A stretch of 64,000 nucleotides of DNA from Photobacterium gaetbulicola Gung47 (GCA_000940995.1 CP005973.1:1984001-2048000), one strand, 5' to 3'. Positions 1 to 8,947 are shown, counted from the first letter of the stretch. The notes: generated by a model not told the origin, from the letters alone. Made by a program: numbers and translations.

Positions 1-661
1 TAAAGGCGGTGAAAGTACTGCCATAGCCGAGTGCTGTGATGGCATATACCAGCAGCAGGCGAGGCTGGGTCAATACTTTAAGTTGCGACGATAGCTTGGC
101 CGCTGGTGGCTGCTTGAGGTTGCCAGGGACCAATAATGCACTGCCAATCAGGGCAATTAGGCCAAGCAGGGCAACAATTAAGAAGGTTGCCTGCCAGCCA
201 AAAGTCTGGCCGATATAGGTACCCAATGGGACACCGGTTACCAGGGCCACCGTCAGGCCGGTAAACATGATCGCTATGGCACTGGCGGCTTTTTCTTTCG
301 ATACCAGCCCGGTGGCGATGGTCGAGCCAATGGAGAAGAACACCCCGTGGGCCAGGCCTGTTAGGATACGTGCCAAGACCAGGGTGTTATAACCCGGGGC
401 CTGCCATGCCAGTAAGTTACCGGCAACGAACAGGCTCATGACCGATAACAGAACCACCTTGCGGTTCCATTTGCCGGTCAGGGCAGTCAGTACCGGGGCG
501 CCAACGGCGACACCCAGGGCATATAAACTCACCAGCAGGCCGGCAGAAGGTAGTGACACATTGAGGTCGGCTGCCATGGTTGGGATCAAGCCCACGATGA
601 CGAATTCTGTGGTTCCGATAGCAAAGGCGCTTAGCGTCAATGCCAATAGTGCTAAAGGCAT
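1..661 (-). CDS. MFS drug/sugar efflux transporter (DHA1 type), 3' part missing
   Basis: The ATG is at 661 on the minus strand and the frame stays open to the window edge, so about 220 N-terminal residues are present. The protein starts MPLALLALTLSAFAIGTTEF and shows alternating hydrophobic helices. The GTTEF motif in helix 1 and an RILTGLAHGVFF segment in helix 4 are typical of the AraJ/YdhP/PbuE branch of the major facilitator superfamily, which are proton-driven exporters of sugars, purines or drugs in the inner membrane. It is divergent from the LysR gene at 893, which probably controls it. The family is clear; the substrate is not. Confidence 0.85.
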   Translation of the reverse strand, partial: MPLALLALTLSAFAIGTTEFVIVGLIPTMAADLNVSLPSAGLLVSLYALGVAVGAPVLTALTGKWNRKVVLLSVMSLFVAGNLLAWQAPGYNTLVLARILTGLAHGVFFSIGSTIATGLVSKEKAASAIAIMFTGLTVALVTGVPLGTYIGQTFGWQATFLIVALLGLIALIGSALLVPGNLKQPPAAKLSSQLKVLTQPRLLLVYAITALGYGSTFTAF

Positions 662-700
662 AGTCTTTCTCTCTATTGATGTAATCAAACCGCCGCTACG

Positions 701-741
701 ACCTTGTTTAAGGTCTCAAGGTTTTAAGGTCTCAAGGTTTT
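701..741. promoter_or_regulatory. Candidate LysR binding region with duplicated 16-bp unit
   Basis: The divergent promoter region between the MFS gene and the LysR gene holds an inverted repeat ACCTTG-N10-CAAGGT (701-722), the size of a typical LysR-type box. A perfect tandem direct repeat of the 16-mer AAGGTCTCAAGGTTTT covers 710-725 and 726-741, which duplicates one half site. This is a site seen in sequence; its recognition by the neighbouring LysR protein is inference. Confidence 0.4.
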
Positions 742-892
742 CAGCTTTATCGCTAACCCTTCGCGGCACTCTCTCTGTTGGCAGGCATTATTCAAAAAAA
801 CGCTATTTCCAAAAACAGCACCTTTTACAAATGATTTTTGCTATAAATGAAAAAATGCGAAGGTGATAACAAATGTTGGAAGGAAAGGGGTC

Positions 893-1774
893 ATGCTAAC
901 GCGCTCTGATGATTTGGAAATTTTACTGACCGTGGTCGATAGCGGCGGCTTTTCTGCGGCGGCCGAGGCGCTGGATATCCAGGTCGCAAGGGTCTCCCGG
1001 GCGGTGAGCAAGGTCGAGAAACAGCTCGGTGTGTCTATTCTCAATCGTACTACCCGTAGGGTAGAGCTGACCGATGAAGGGCGGCAGTTCATCGAGACGG
1101 TGAGGGTGGGCTTGCAGCATATCCAGCAAGCCGAGGAAGACATCATGCAGCGCGGTGAGTTGCCCAAAGGAAGGCTAAGGGTCGATGCGGCCAGCCCGTT
1201 TGTGTTCCACCAGCTGATCCCGTTGATCCAGCCTTTCAAGGAGGCATATCCGGAAATCGAGCTGGAGCTGACGTCCAATGAAGGCTTTGTTGATTTGCTG
1301 GAAAAGCGCACTGATGTGGCGATCCGCATCGGCAAGCTGGAGGATTCCACCTTGCATGCCCGGCCACTCGGCAGGAGCCCGCTGTATATCGTTGCTGCGC
1401 CGGAATACCTGGCCAAGCGCGGGATCCCCAAGCAGGTCAATGAACTTGGCCAGCATGACTTGATCGGTTTTGCCGGGGCCAAGATCCTCAATCGCTGGCC
1501 GCTCAAAGGGTTGGATAGCATCACGCCTTCAATGATCTCGAGCAACGGCGAAACCGTCCGCCAGCTGGTGCTGGCGGGCAATGGTATCTCATGCCTGTCG
1601 GGCTTTATGGTCAACAAAGATTTGGCGGAGGGGCGCTTGGTCTCTTTGCTGGAATCGGAGAAGCTAGCCAATACCGGCCGCGAGCAGGTTAATGCCGTAT
1701 TTTATAAGTCATCCTCGGTTGCAAGGCGGATCTCGGCCTTCATTGATTTCATCCAGCCGCAGCTGGCGTTGTAG
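893..1774 (+). CDS. LysR-family transcriptional regulator
   Basis: A 293-residue LysR protein. The N-terminal winged helix (about residues 3-62, with the pattern GGFSAAAEALDIQVARVSRAV) is followed by a substrate-binding domain (about 90-290). I chose the ATG at 893 (MLTRSDDLEILL) because a purine-rich GGAAAGGGG lies just upstream; an upstream ATG at 863 would add ten atypical residues. It belongs to the DsdC/YafC-like group, whose members commonly sit divergent from the exporter or dehydrogenase they control. Here the partner is the MFS gene on the other strand. The effector is unknown. Confidence 0.88.
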   Translation: MLTRSDDLEILLTVVDSGGFSAAAEALDIQVARVSRAVSKVEKQLGVSILNRTTRRVELTDEGRQFIETVRVGLQHIQQAEEDIMQRGELPKGRLRVDAASPFVFHQLIPLIQPFKEAYPEIELELTSNEGFVDLLEKRTDVAIRIGKLEDSTLHARPLGRSPLYIVAAPEYLAKRGIPKQVNELGQHDLIGFAGAKILNRWPLKGLDSITPSMISSNGETVRQLVLAGNGISCLSGFMVNKDLAEGRLVSLLESEKLANTGREQVNAVFYKSSSVARRISAFIDFIQPQLAL

Positions 1775-1890
1775 ACTTATACCCAATCCACACCTAGAAC
1801 GGATAGTGGTTGAAAACATCCTCAATCATTTTTTTAGGGGAGCGCCATTTTCATCGTCATCCAAGCCGTTGACTCGGGCATAGGTGCGAA

Positions 1891-1911
1891 GCCCTGAGCC
1901 CTGAGCCCTGA
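1891..1911. repeat. Heptamer tandem repeat GCCCTGA x3
   Basis: Three perfect copies of the 7-base unit GCCCTGA stand between the LysR stop and the convergent hydrolase stop at 1916. A second, longer heptamer array occurs at 35391. This one is short and could be chance slippage. Confidence 0.7.
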
Positions 1912-1915
1912 GTCT

Positions 1916-2434
1916 TTATAACATCTGCTCACTGGTCACCAGCTCAACTCGGGTCGAGACCGCATGTAAGGCGATGTTGTGGATCATCTCATCGACTGTG
2001 GTACAGCAGTCCATCAGCATTGAAACTTTGTACTTCTCTGCGGCTTTGGAGATAGCGGTGTGGGTCACGCAGTTCTGGGTCATCATGCCGCAGACCAGCA
2101 ACTCATCGACACCTTGGCAGCTCAGTACCTGCTCAAGGTTGGTCTGCTCGAAGCTATCGGCAAAATGTTTGATCACCACTTCACCTTGTGGGGCTGCTGC
2201 CAGGATCTCCGGGTGGATCTCGGCACCTTGGGTGCCTTCATTAAAAAAAGGTGCCAGGCCCATTGCCGGATCAGCGAGGTGCTGGATATGGATCACCGGG
2301 ATGTTTTGCTGGTTGGCTTTTGCAATAACTGTTTTGATATTGGCGAGGGTTTGCTCGGTATTCCACAGCGGGAATTTACCGCCTGGGAAATAGTCATTCT
2401 GTAGGTCGATTACAAGTAGCGCTTTCTTTGACAT
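1916..2434 (-). CDS. Isochorismatase-family cysteine hydrolase
   Basis: A 172-residue alpha/beta hydrolase of the isochorismatase-like superfamily (nicotinamidase, N-carbamoylsarcosine amidase, YcaC relatives). The catalytic triad is visible as Asp10 (in LLVIDLQNDYF), Lys89 (VVIKHFADSF) and Cys122 (MMTQNCVTHTA), with the cis-peptide before the cysteine region typical of the family. It is a cytoplasmic enzyme that probably hydrolyses a small amide or vinyl ether. It is divergent from the GlxA-type regulator at 2576, with about 140 bases between them, so that regulator may control it. The exact substrate cannot be told from sequence. Confidence 0.88.
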   Translation of the reverse strand: MSKKALLVIDLQNDYFPGGKFPLWNTEQTLANIKTVIAKANQQNIPVIHIQHLADPAMGLAPFFNEGTQGAEIHPEILAAAPQGEVVIKHFADSFEQTNLEQVLSCQGVDELLVCGMMTQNCVTHTAISKAAEKYKVSMLMDCCTTVDEMIHNIALHAVSTRVELVTSEQML

Positions 2435-2575
2435 AGTCGGACTCCGGTTGCGAACTGTGATGTCTAAACAAGGGGTTAAACAATGAATATGGAGCCAGTA
2501 TAGGGATTGATCTGTGTGTTTCTCAGTGACTAAAATGACATAAAACAGGTTAAAACTGACAAAGAGCCTTTCCCC

Positions 2576-3541
2576 ATGAATTCTGATGTTATTTCTATCG
2601 CCATCGTTCAGTACCCCAACAGCCTACGCTCGGCGGTATACGGTCTGGAGGAGCTATTTGCCATGGCAAATCATGCCAGTATAGAGCAGGGGATAGATGT
2701 GGCCTTCAAGGCTGAGGTAGTAGCCTTTGATACGCCAAGCATGCCTGATCAGGCCCCCTCGGATAACAAGGACGCAGGCTATGCGGTTGTGATATTGCCG
2801 CCGAGCCAGCTTGGCGATGATTACCTCACGCCGCCACAAGCGTTAATTGAATGGCTGGGTAAGCAGCACCAACAGGGCAGTATTTTGGCATCCGCCTGCG
2901 CCGGGGCATTTATTTTGGCCCGAACCGGACTGCTGACAGGTAAGCCGGTAACAACCCATTGGGGGCTGGCGCAGGCATTGCACCAGCAGTTCCCGGAGTT
3001 ACAAATGGCGACGGATAAGATCCTTGTCAACCAGGGCGATGTGATCACCGCCGGAGGGATGATGTCGTGGCTTGACCTGGGGCTGGAGGTCGTCTCGCAG
3101 CTGGGTTCGCCGGCACTGATGCGGTTGGTGGGCAAAATGCTAGTGGTCGATACCGGCGCCCGCGAACAGCGCTATTACCAGCAGTTTGCCCCTAGTTACC
3201 TGCATGGGGACACAACCATTGTCGCGCTGCAGCACGAGCTAAATAAACGTTACAGCCAGACCCAGAGTATTGCAGGTCTGGCGCGCAGGGCCAACCTGAC
3301 CGAACGCACTTTGCTGCGGCGTTTTGTCAAAGCGACCGGTTTCAAACCCACCGAGTACCTCCAGCGCCTGCGGGTACAGAAGGCCTGCGAACTGCTGGAA
3401 ACAACCACTGAACCTTTCGAGTCCATTGCCCGCCAGATCGGTTATGAGGATGTCGGTGCATGCCGCAAGGTGTTTATCAAGGTGATGGGGCTGAGCCCTG
3501 GCGAATTCAGGAAACGCTTTGTGGCCAATCGTACAGCTTAA
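2576..3541 (+). CDS. GlxA-type transcriptional regulator (DJ-1/PfpI plus AraC HTH)
   Basis: A 321-residue fusion. Residues about 1-190 form a DJ-1/PfpI glutamine-amidotransferase-like sensor with the elbow motif SACAGAF and a downstream THWGLA. Residues about 215-318 form an AraC/XylS double helix-turn-helix (LARRANLTERTLLRRF and IARQIGYEDVGACRKVF). Such proteins usually sense small metabolites and activate neighbouring catabolic or stress genes. Its neighbours are the divergent isochorismatase-like hydrolase and the downstream tandem ene-reductases, either of which could be targets. Confidence 0.88.
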   Translation: MNSDVISIAIVQYPNSLRSAVYGLEELFAMANHASIEQGIDVAFKAEVVAFDTPSMPDQAPSDNKDAGYAVVILPPSQLGDDYLTPPQALIEWLGKQHQQGSILASACAGAFILARTGLLTGKPVTTHWGLAQALHQQFPELQMATDKILVNQGDVITAGGMMSWLDLGLEVVSQLGSPALMRLVGKMLVVDTGAREQRYYQQFAPSYLHGDTTIVALQHELNKRYSQTQSIAGLARRANLTERTLLRRFVKATGFKPTEYLQRLRVQKACELLETTTEPFESIARQIGYEDVGACRKVFIKVMGLSPGEFRKRFVANRTA

Positions 3542-3654
3542 ATAGGCCGTGTTGATTATTTCATTTTCTACAAAAGTTAATTGTCATTCTTGCTATCAAT
3601 GAAAAGCTCACCACTTGGTAGACTGCCCCCATTCTAATGTAGAGGGCAGCAGTT

Positions 3655-4773
3655 ATGACCAAGTCACTATTCCAGCCGATGACACTCGGCCGCCTTACCC
3701 TGAAAAATCGCATTGTCATGCCTCCGATGACACGCTCACGCGCCAGCCAACCGGGCGATGTGGCCAATGATTTGATGGCAACCTACTACGCCCAGCGCGC
3801 CAGTGCCGGCTTGATTGTTTCTGAAGGGACCCAGATTTCATCGATGGCCAAAGGCTATGCCTGGACACCGGGTATCTATACCCCGGAGCATATCGCTGGC
3901 TGGAAAAAAGTTACCGATGCAGTCCATGCCAAAGGTGGCGCTATCTTCGCCCAGTTATGGCATGTCGGCCGTGTGACCCATCCTGACAATATTGGTGGCG
4001 AGCAGCCTATTTCTTCATCGGCGATCAAGGCAGAAAACGTCAGGGTATTTATCGACAACGGTACCGATGCTCCGGGTTTTGTCGATGTGGTTGAGCCGCG
4101 AGAGATGACTGTCGGCGAAATCAAGGACGTTGTCGGACAGTACCGCCAGGCAGCCATCAATGCAATCAAAGCTGGCTTCGATGGTATCGAGCTGCATGCT
4201 GCCAACGGTTACCTGATCAACCAATTTATCGACTCAGAAGCCAATAGCCGCACCGATGCCTATGGTGGCTGTCTGGAAAACCGCCTGCGCTTTTTGGATG
4301 AAGTGGTTGCCGCCATGGTTGAAGCTATTGGAGCTGACCGTGTGGGTGTTCGCCTTGCACCTTTGACGACGCTTAACGGCACCGTTGATGCCAACCCGCA
4401 AGAGACCTATACCGCCGCTGCAGCGCTGCTTAACAAGCACAATATTGTGTACTTGCATATTGCCGAAGTGGACTGGGATGACGCGCCAGATACGCCTAAG
4501 TCATTCAAGCAGGCGCTGCGTGAAGCTTACCAAGGCGTACTGATTTACGCTGGCCGCTACGATGGCGACAAAGCCGGGCAAGCCATTGGCGAAGGTTTGG
4601 CAGACATGATTGGCTTTGGCCGTCCCTTTGTGGCCAACCCGGATCTGCCTGCCCGGATTGAAAACGGTTACCCACTGGCCGCGCATGACCCAGAGACCCT
4701 GTTTGGCGGGGCTGAAAAAGGTTTGATCGATTACCCAACTTACCAGGCTGAAACCAGCCCAGAGTGTGTTTAA
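3655..4773 (+). CDS. nemA: Alkene reductase, old yellow enzyme family (copy 1, HAAN type)
   Basis: A 372-residue FMN-dependent TIM-barrel reductase close to NemA/N-ethylmaleimide reductase. It reduces activated C=C bonds of enones, maleimides or nitro compounds with NAD(P)H in the cytosol. Visible signatures are the FMN-phosphate loop start (PPMTRSRA), the QLWHVGR strand, the substrate-anchoring pair in LHAANGYL (His then Asn, as in yeast OYE1), the YGG segment, and the C-terminal GFGRPF loop. It is followed after 20 bases by a second copy, so the two are probably cotranscribed. In copy 2 the Asn is replaced by His. Confidence 0.9.
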   Translation: MTKSLFQPMTLGRLTLKNRIVMPPMTRSRASQPGDVANDLMATYYAQRASAGLIVSEGTQISSMAKGYAWTPGIYTPEHIAGWKKVTDAVHAKGGAIFAQLWHVGRVTHPDNIGGEQPISSSAIKAENVRVFIDNGTDAPGFVDVVEPREMTVGEIKDVVGQYRQAAINAIKAGFDGIELHAANGYLINQFIDSEANSRTDAYGGCLENRLRFLDEVVAAMVEAIGADRVGVRLAPLTTLNGTVDANPQETYTAAAALLNKHNIVYLHIAEVDWDDAPDTPKSFKQALREAYQGVLIYAGRYDGDKAGQAIGEGLADMIGFGRPFVANPDLPARIENGYPLAAHDPETLFGGAEKGLIDYPTYQAETSPECV

Positions 4774-4793
4774 GTTTTAGCTGGAGAGAAACA

Positions 4794-5900
4794 ATGCTAT
4801 TTGAATCATTTAATTACGGCCAGCAGTCGTTCGAAAACCGTATTGCTATGGCGCCAATGACCCGTTCGCGTACCTCGCAGCCGGGTGATGTGCCAAACGA
4901 TATGATGGCAACCTACTACAAGCAGCGTGCCAATGCTGGTTTGATTATCACCGAAGGCGCGCCAATCTCTGCGGTTGGCCGTGGTTATTCGATGACGCCG
5001 GGTATCTATACCCAAGCCCACATCGACGGTTGGAAAAAAGTCACTGAGGCTGTACACAGTGCTGGCAGTAAAGTTTTTATCCAGCTTTGGCATGTAGGCC
5101 GCCGCAGCCACGAAACCATCGCCGGTGAGCAACCGGTATCGGCATCGGCGGTAAAAGAACCCGATCAGGTGTTTGGCCCATTGCCTGAAGGCGGCTTTGG
5201 TATGGTGGAAACCGGTATGCCACGTGCTTTGGGCGAGCAGGATATCCAAGACACCATTGCTGATTTTGTCCAGGCAGCCAAAAATGCGATGGAAGCGGGC
5301 TTTGATGGTGTTGAGATCCACGCCGCCCACGGTTACCTGATTGACCAGTTTATGCGTATGGCAAGTAACCAGCGCACAGATCAGTATGGTGGTAGCCAGG
5401 AAAACCGCATGCGCTTTATGCTCGAGACAGTTGAAGCGGTTGCCAAAGAAATCGGCAGTGACAAGGTCGCTATCCGGGTGTCACCGCACGTGATTGAGGG
5501 CTATGCCGAAGAAGATCCGGAGATCATTGAGCTGACGCTTAAAGCGTTGGCAAAACTGGCACCGATGAACCTGGCCTATGTCCACTTCTCGGAAAACATT
5601 TCGCGCTATGTCGAGGCGCCGGAGTCATTCCGCCAGCAAGTGCGAGAAGTGTACCCGAACCCTATTATGGTAGCGGGCAAGCTGACCAAGGAAACAGCCC
5701 AGCAACTGCTTGATAAGCAATATGCCGACTTGGTGGCCTTCGGTACGCCGTATGTCACCAATCCGGATTTGGTACAGCGCTTCAAAAATGACTGGCCGCT
5801 TACCGAGTTCGATGCCGACGCTCGCTTGACCCTCTACGGAGGTGATGACAAGGGCTACATCGACTACCCTGAGTACCAGCCCAGCCGATCTAGCCTGTAA
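4794..5900 (+). CDS. Alkene reductase, old yellow enzyme family (copy 2, HAAH type)
   Basis: A 368-residue OYE homologue. The start at 4794 (MLFESFNYG) has GGAGAG seven bases upstream; an earlier in-frame start at 4764 would overlap the previous gene. It carries MAPMTRSRTS, QLWHVGRRS, an IHAAHGYL substrate pair (His/His, as in enteric NemA), DQYGGS and AFGTPY. It acts on electrophilic alkenes like copy 1, but the different active-site pair and diverged C-terminal half suggest a different substrate range. It is the last gene of the pair and is followed by an intrinsic terminator at 5973. Confidence 0.9.
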   Translation: MLFESFNYGQQSFENRIAMAPMTRSRTSQPGDVPNDMMATYYKQRANAGLIITEGAPISAVGRGYSMTPGIYTQAHIDGWKKVTEAVHSAGSKVFIQLWHVGRRSHETIAGEQPVSASAVKEPDQVFGPLPEGGFGMVETGMPRALGEQDIQDTIADFVQAAKNAMEAGFDGVEIHAAHGYLIDQFMRMASNQRTDQYGGSQENRMRFMLETVEAVAKEIGSDKVAIRVSPHVIEGYAEEDPEIIELTLKALAKLAPMNLAYVHFSENISRYVEAPESFRQQVREVYPNPIMVAGKLTKETAQQLLDKQYADLVAFGTPYVTNPDLVQRFKNDWPLTEFDADARLTLYGGDDKGYIDYPEYQPSRSSL

Positions 5901-5972
5901 ATGTAGCGAGTTAGGGCGGAAATCAGCGCAATTTTTTGCGAGTAGGTTTTACGGAATATAAATGGGAAACGG

Positions 5973-6009
5973 CCCCAACCATTGATCGCCAATGGTTGGG
6001 GTCTTTTTT
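5973..6009 (+). terminator. Intrinsic terminator of the ene-reductase pair
   Basis: A perfect 12-bp stem (CCCCAACCATTG and its complement at 5990-6001) with a 5-base loop is followed by TCTTTTTT. Confidence 0.9.
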
Positions 6010-6118
6010 GTATTTGAACCGAATTAGCTGATGGTCATCTTGAGCTCATGCTCCCAAGGTGGATAATGCCAAGGCGGATGGTGTTCATTGAATAGGGCTA
6101 TCTTGGGTGGATTCGGTC

Positions 6119-6175
6119 AAAAAAACTGGAACGATGATCAAGGTGATATATGGATCGTTACTTGATCATCGTTCC
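6119..6175 (-). terminator. Intrinsic terminator of the lacI remnant
   Basis: A perfect 15-bp inverted repeat (6128-6142 with 6161-6175, 18-base loop) is followed on the minus strand by a run of seven T (6125 down to 6119). It lies directly after the stop of the truncated LacI-type reading frame, so it is the surviving terminator of that gene. Confidence 0.85.
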
Positions 6176-6187
6176 GGGAATCGTGCC

Positions 6188-6352
6188 CTAGCCGTTGTCT
6201 TTGGGAGCCGTGCTGCCGCAGGACTGGCGGATCACTAGTTTCGGCGGGATGATGATCCGCTTTTGGGGGTCGGTATTGCCGCGGATACGCTCTAGCAGTG
6301 CTTCGCCGGCACGGCGGCCGATCTCCCGCGCCGAGACAGAAATTGTTGTCAG
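6188..6352 (-). pseudogene. C-terminal remnant of a LacI-family repressor
   Basis: Read on the minus strand towards the TAG at 6188-6190, this stretch encodes ALTTISVSAREIGRRAGEAL and goes on through LLERIRG, IIIPPKLVIRQSCGS and a short tail. That is the hallmark end of LacI/PurR-type repressors: LTTI, the MGRRA-like helix, and the LxIRxS strand. Only about 55 of the usual 330 residues remain. The DNA-binding domain and most of the sugar-binding domain are absent; the frame runs straight into PTS EIIC sequence in the opposite orientation. It is a broken gene with its own terminator still present. Confidence 0.85.
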
Positions 6353-7223
6353 TGCCGGCTACATTGCCTATGCCGTGGGTGATCGCCCTGCCTTGGCCCC
6401 GGGCCTTATTGGCGGCTGGATTGCCAACAACGGCTCGTTCTATGGTTCGGAAGTGGGTACAGGCTTTATTGGTGCCATTATTGCCGGCTTGCTGGTGGGG
6501 TATTTCATCCGCTGGGTCACTAGCCTGAATTACCCAAAAGTGATGCAGCCGCTGGTGCCGATTATTATTGCGCCATTATCCGGGACATTCTTCATCGCGG
6601 TGATTTTCATTACCCTTATCGGTGCGCCGGTGGCGGGAATGATCGACTCGATGAATGCCATGCTGGTGAACATGAGCGGCGGTAACATCATTATCTTAGG
6701 AATGATCCTCGGTGCGATGTCCGGCTTTGATATGGGGGGCCCGGTCAACAAGGTGGCTTTCTTGTTCGGTGTCGGCATGATTGCTAGTGGCCAGACCCAA
6801 TTTATGGGTGCCTTGGCTTGTGCCTTCCCGGTCCCGCCGTTGGCGATGTGGATGTCTACTGTTATCGGCCGCAAGATGGGGCTGTTTGACCAAACTGAAA
6901 TCGAAGCGGGTAAGGCGGCAGGGGCGATGGGCTTTGTCGGTATCGGTGAGGGAGCTATCCCGTTTGCCGTCCGTGACCCACTGACCGTTATCCCAGCCAA
7001 TGTCATTGGTAGTATGGTGGCCTGTGTGATGGCCTTCCTGTTCGGCATTACCAACACCGTTGCCCACGGTGGCCCGATTGTGGCGCTGTTGGGTGCGATG
7101 AACAAGCCGGTTATCGCTGTAATGTGTATGATCGTCGGTGCTGTCGTGACCTGCCTGATCACGGTAACCCTGAAGAAATACCGCTTGGTAAAGTCACAAG
7201 CGGGTGAGCTTCAGGTAAGTTAA
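6353..7223 (+). pseudogene. 5'-truncated fructose-type PTS EIIC permease
   Basis: About 290 residues match the C-terminal two thirds of fructose/mannitol-type PTS EIIC permeases: the YIAYAVGDRPALAPG loop, the FDMGGPVNKVAF motif and the GEGAIPFAVRDP motif, with six or more membrane helices. The frame has no proper start: the upstream 160 bases are antisense LacI coding sequence, so the open reading frame that begins at 6195 is an accident. The EIIA and EIIB domains and the first EIIC helices are missing. A transport function is very unlikely. A terminator follows at 7259. Confidence 0.85.
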
Positions 7224-7258
7224 TACTTACTGTCAAACCAGCCAGCACCTTTCAAGAT

Positions 7259-7289
7259 ATGCGGGAGCCTAGTGCTCCCGCATTTTGTC
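7259..7289. terminator. Intrinsic terminator between convergent genes
   Basis: A 10-bp stem, ATGCGGGAGC with GCTCCCGCAT (7259-7268 and 7274-7283), followed by TTTGTCTT. It once ended the PTS operon. Confidence 0.75.
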
Positions 7290-8072
7290 TTATGCTTTCT
7301 CTTGGAAAGTCACCTGGTACTCACCGATGCCGTCGTATTTGATGGTCGTTGGTTTATCAAACCCGACTTCAACAATCCCGCAGTATGAACCGGTGATAAT
7401 GGCTTCACCTGCCGCGAAATGCATGCCACGGCGGGTCATGTAGTTGATTAGCCAGTACACTGGGTTCTGCGGTAGCGAGTTCGGGTGCTCTCCCGCGAAC
7501 GTTTGTACTTGCTCACCTTGGCTCACGCTGATATCAATCTTGGCTGCTGCGAATGCTTGTTCACGATCGATCTCTGGGCCGATAAACATCCCTTGGTTGA
7601 CCAGGCAGTCTGCCAGTTTCTCGAAGAACTCGGCACCGCTGTCGTCGGCAAAGCGTGCCTGCATCAGCTCCAGTGCCATGTGGCATGGGCCAATTGCATC
7701 ATTGATTTGTGCTTCGCTGTAACCTTCAGGGTTCGCTGGTAGATCCTTGTTCAGGATAAAGGCGATTTCTGGCTCGATGCGAACGACATTGTTGTCGGCG
7801 AACAGTGCACAATTGTTACCTTGCTGAGCTGCTCCTTTTTGAATGGTATCGGCAAAGATAGGGGCTACTACAAATTGCTCGTCTGAAATCGGTAGTAAGT
7901 ACTTCCAACCACCGACTTTGTCGGTGTGTTGGTCAATCATCGAAGATTGGATTTTCAGGGCGTCATCGACGTTGGCTGGTCGCTGCTGCTCGTCAAGGCG
8001 AGGCGCTTTGGTGCCGGCTACGCGGCGGCTGAGCAGCTCGGTGGCTGCCTGTTCGAAGTTTTTAGTGGTCAT
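7290..8072 (-). CDS. 2-keto-4-pentenoate hydratase family protein (MhpD/HpaH-like)
   Basis: A 260-residue member of the fumarylacetoacetate hydrolase-related hydratases that add water to 2-hydroxy-dienoates in meta-cleavage pathways. Family traits visible are VRIEPEIAFILNKDLP with its metal-ligand acidic residues, a GPCHMALELMQAR segment and the C-terminal GIVEVGF/FQ strand. No other aromatic-degradation genes are next to it, and it stands beside the broken PTS operon, so it may act on another 2-keto acid. No good Shine-Dalgarno is visible before the ATG at 8072. Confidence 0.75.
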   Translation of the reverse strand: MTTKNFEQAATELLSRRVAGTKAPRLDEQQRPANVDDALKIQSSMIDQHTDKVGGWKYLLPISDEQFVVAPIFADTIQKGAAQQGNNCALFADNNVVRIEPEIAFILNKDLPANPEGYSEAQINDAIGPCHMALELMQARFADDSGAEFFEKLADCLVNQGMFIGPEIDREQAFAAAKIDISVSQGEQVQTFAGEHPNSLPQNPVYWLINYMTRRGMHFAAGEAIITGSYCGIVEVGFDKPTTIKYDGIGEYQVTFQEKA

Positions 8073-8272
8073 ATTGTATTATCTTTTGGAGGTATCCCTA
8101 AATAATATAGGGAATTGCTAAGGTTGGGTAGTGAAATCCATTTTGCAGGCGGTGCGGTAAAAAGACTCTGTGATGGTAGAAAGGGGGAAAGCCATAGGCA
8201 TGAACTCTTCTCTTTATTGCCGTTTGATACCGTTCTAGGATGCCTTATCAAATGATTTAGTAGGTAAGTGCC

Positions 8273-8947
8273 ATGCAAAAAAACGCAGCCATCTTTGATA
8301 TGGATGGGGTGCTAATTGACTCCGAACCTTATTGGCGACAAGCTCAGGTGGACGTATTGGCCGGCTTCGGGGTGACAGCTACGGCTGAGGATTGTATTCG
8401 CCTGACCATGGGCCGCCGATTGGATGACATTGCCAAAATATGGTGTCAGCACTTTAGCCTGGATATACCATCGGAAGAACTGCAGGTTAGTATCATGCAA
8501 GCCGTTGTTGCACTTATTCGCCAGCATGGAGAGCCGAAGTTAGGGGTTGTATCACTACTACAAACGCTGCAGGGTGCCGGGGTGAAAATTGCGCTGGCAA
8601 CCTCATCGAGCAGGCCGATAATTGAGGCGGTGCTTGATACCCTGAATATCCGCAAATATTTTACGGTGGTTTGCAGTGCAGACAATGAAGAATACGGCAA
8701 GCCCCATCCATCCGTGTATCTGACAGCAGCTCAAAAATTGGATGTTGCTGCTAACCAGTGTGTGGTGATTGAAGACAGCGTGACAGGTATGATTGCAGGC
8801 TTAGCGGCAGGTATGACGACGTTTGCTGTACCGGACAGTATTGATGATCCTCGTTTTGCCGTGGCAAATGGGACCTTTTCCTCTTTAGTGGATCTTGAAT
8901 ATCATCTGAAAAAAACGGGTGAAATAATGGAGAGCATGGCAAGGTAG
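8273..8947 (+). CDS. hxpB: HAD-family sugar-phosphate phosphatase (hexitol phosphatase HxpB/YniC type)
   Basis: A 224-residue haloacid-dehalogenase phosphatase. Motif I is FDMDGVLIDSE with nucleophile Asp9 and general acid Asp11, motif II is LATSSSRP, motif III is YGKPHPSVYL, and motif IV is VVIEDSVTGMIAG. A small helical cap lies between residues about 18 and 85. Family members remove phosphate from 2-deoxyglucose-6-P or hexitol phosphates. It stands alone between convergent or divergent neighbours. Confidence 0.82.
   Translation: MQKNAAIFDMDGVLIDSEPYWRQAQVDVLAGFGVTATAEDCIRLTMGRRLDDIAKIWCQHFSLDIPSEELQVSIMQAVVALIRQHGEPKLGVVSLLQTLQGAGVKIALATSSSRPIIEAVLDTLNIRKYFTVVCSADNEEYGKPHPSVYLTAAQKLDVAANQCVVIEDSVTGMIAGLAAGMTTFAVPDSIDDPRFAVANGTFSSLVDLEYHLKKTGEIMESMAR

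Noticed and set aside
438..866. 142-codon plus-strand frame over the MFS gene start
   Set aside because: It is antisense to a clear transporter gene, runs through its promoter and has no ribosome site.
6195..6352. N-terminal part of the open frame that leads into EIIC
   Set aside because: It is the antisense of LacI coding sequence and does not encode a PTS domain, so the frame is a product of the deletion.
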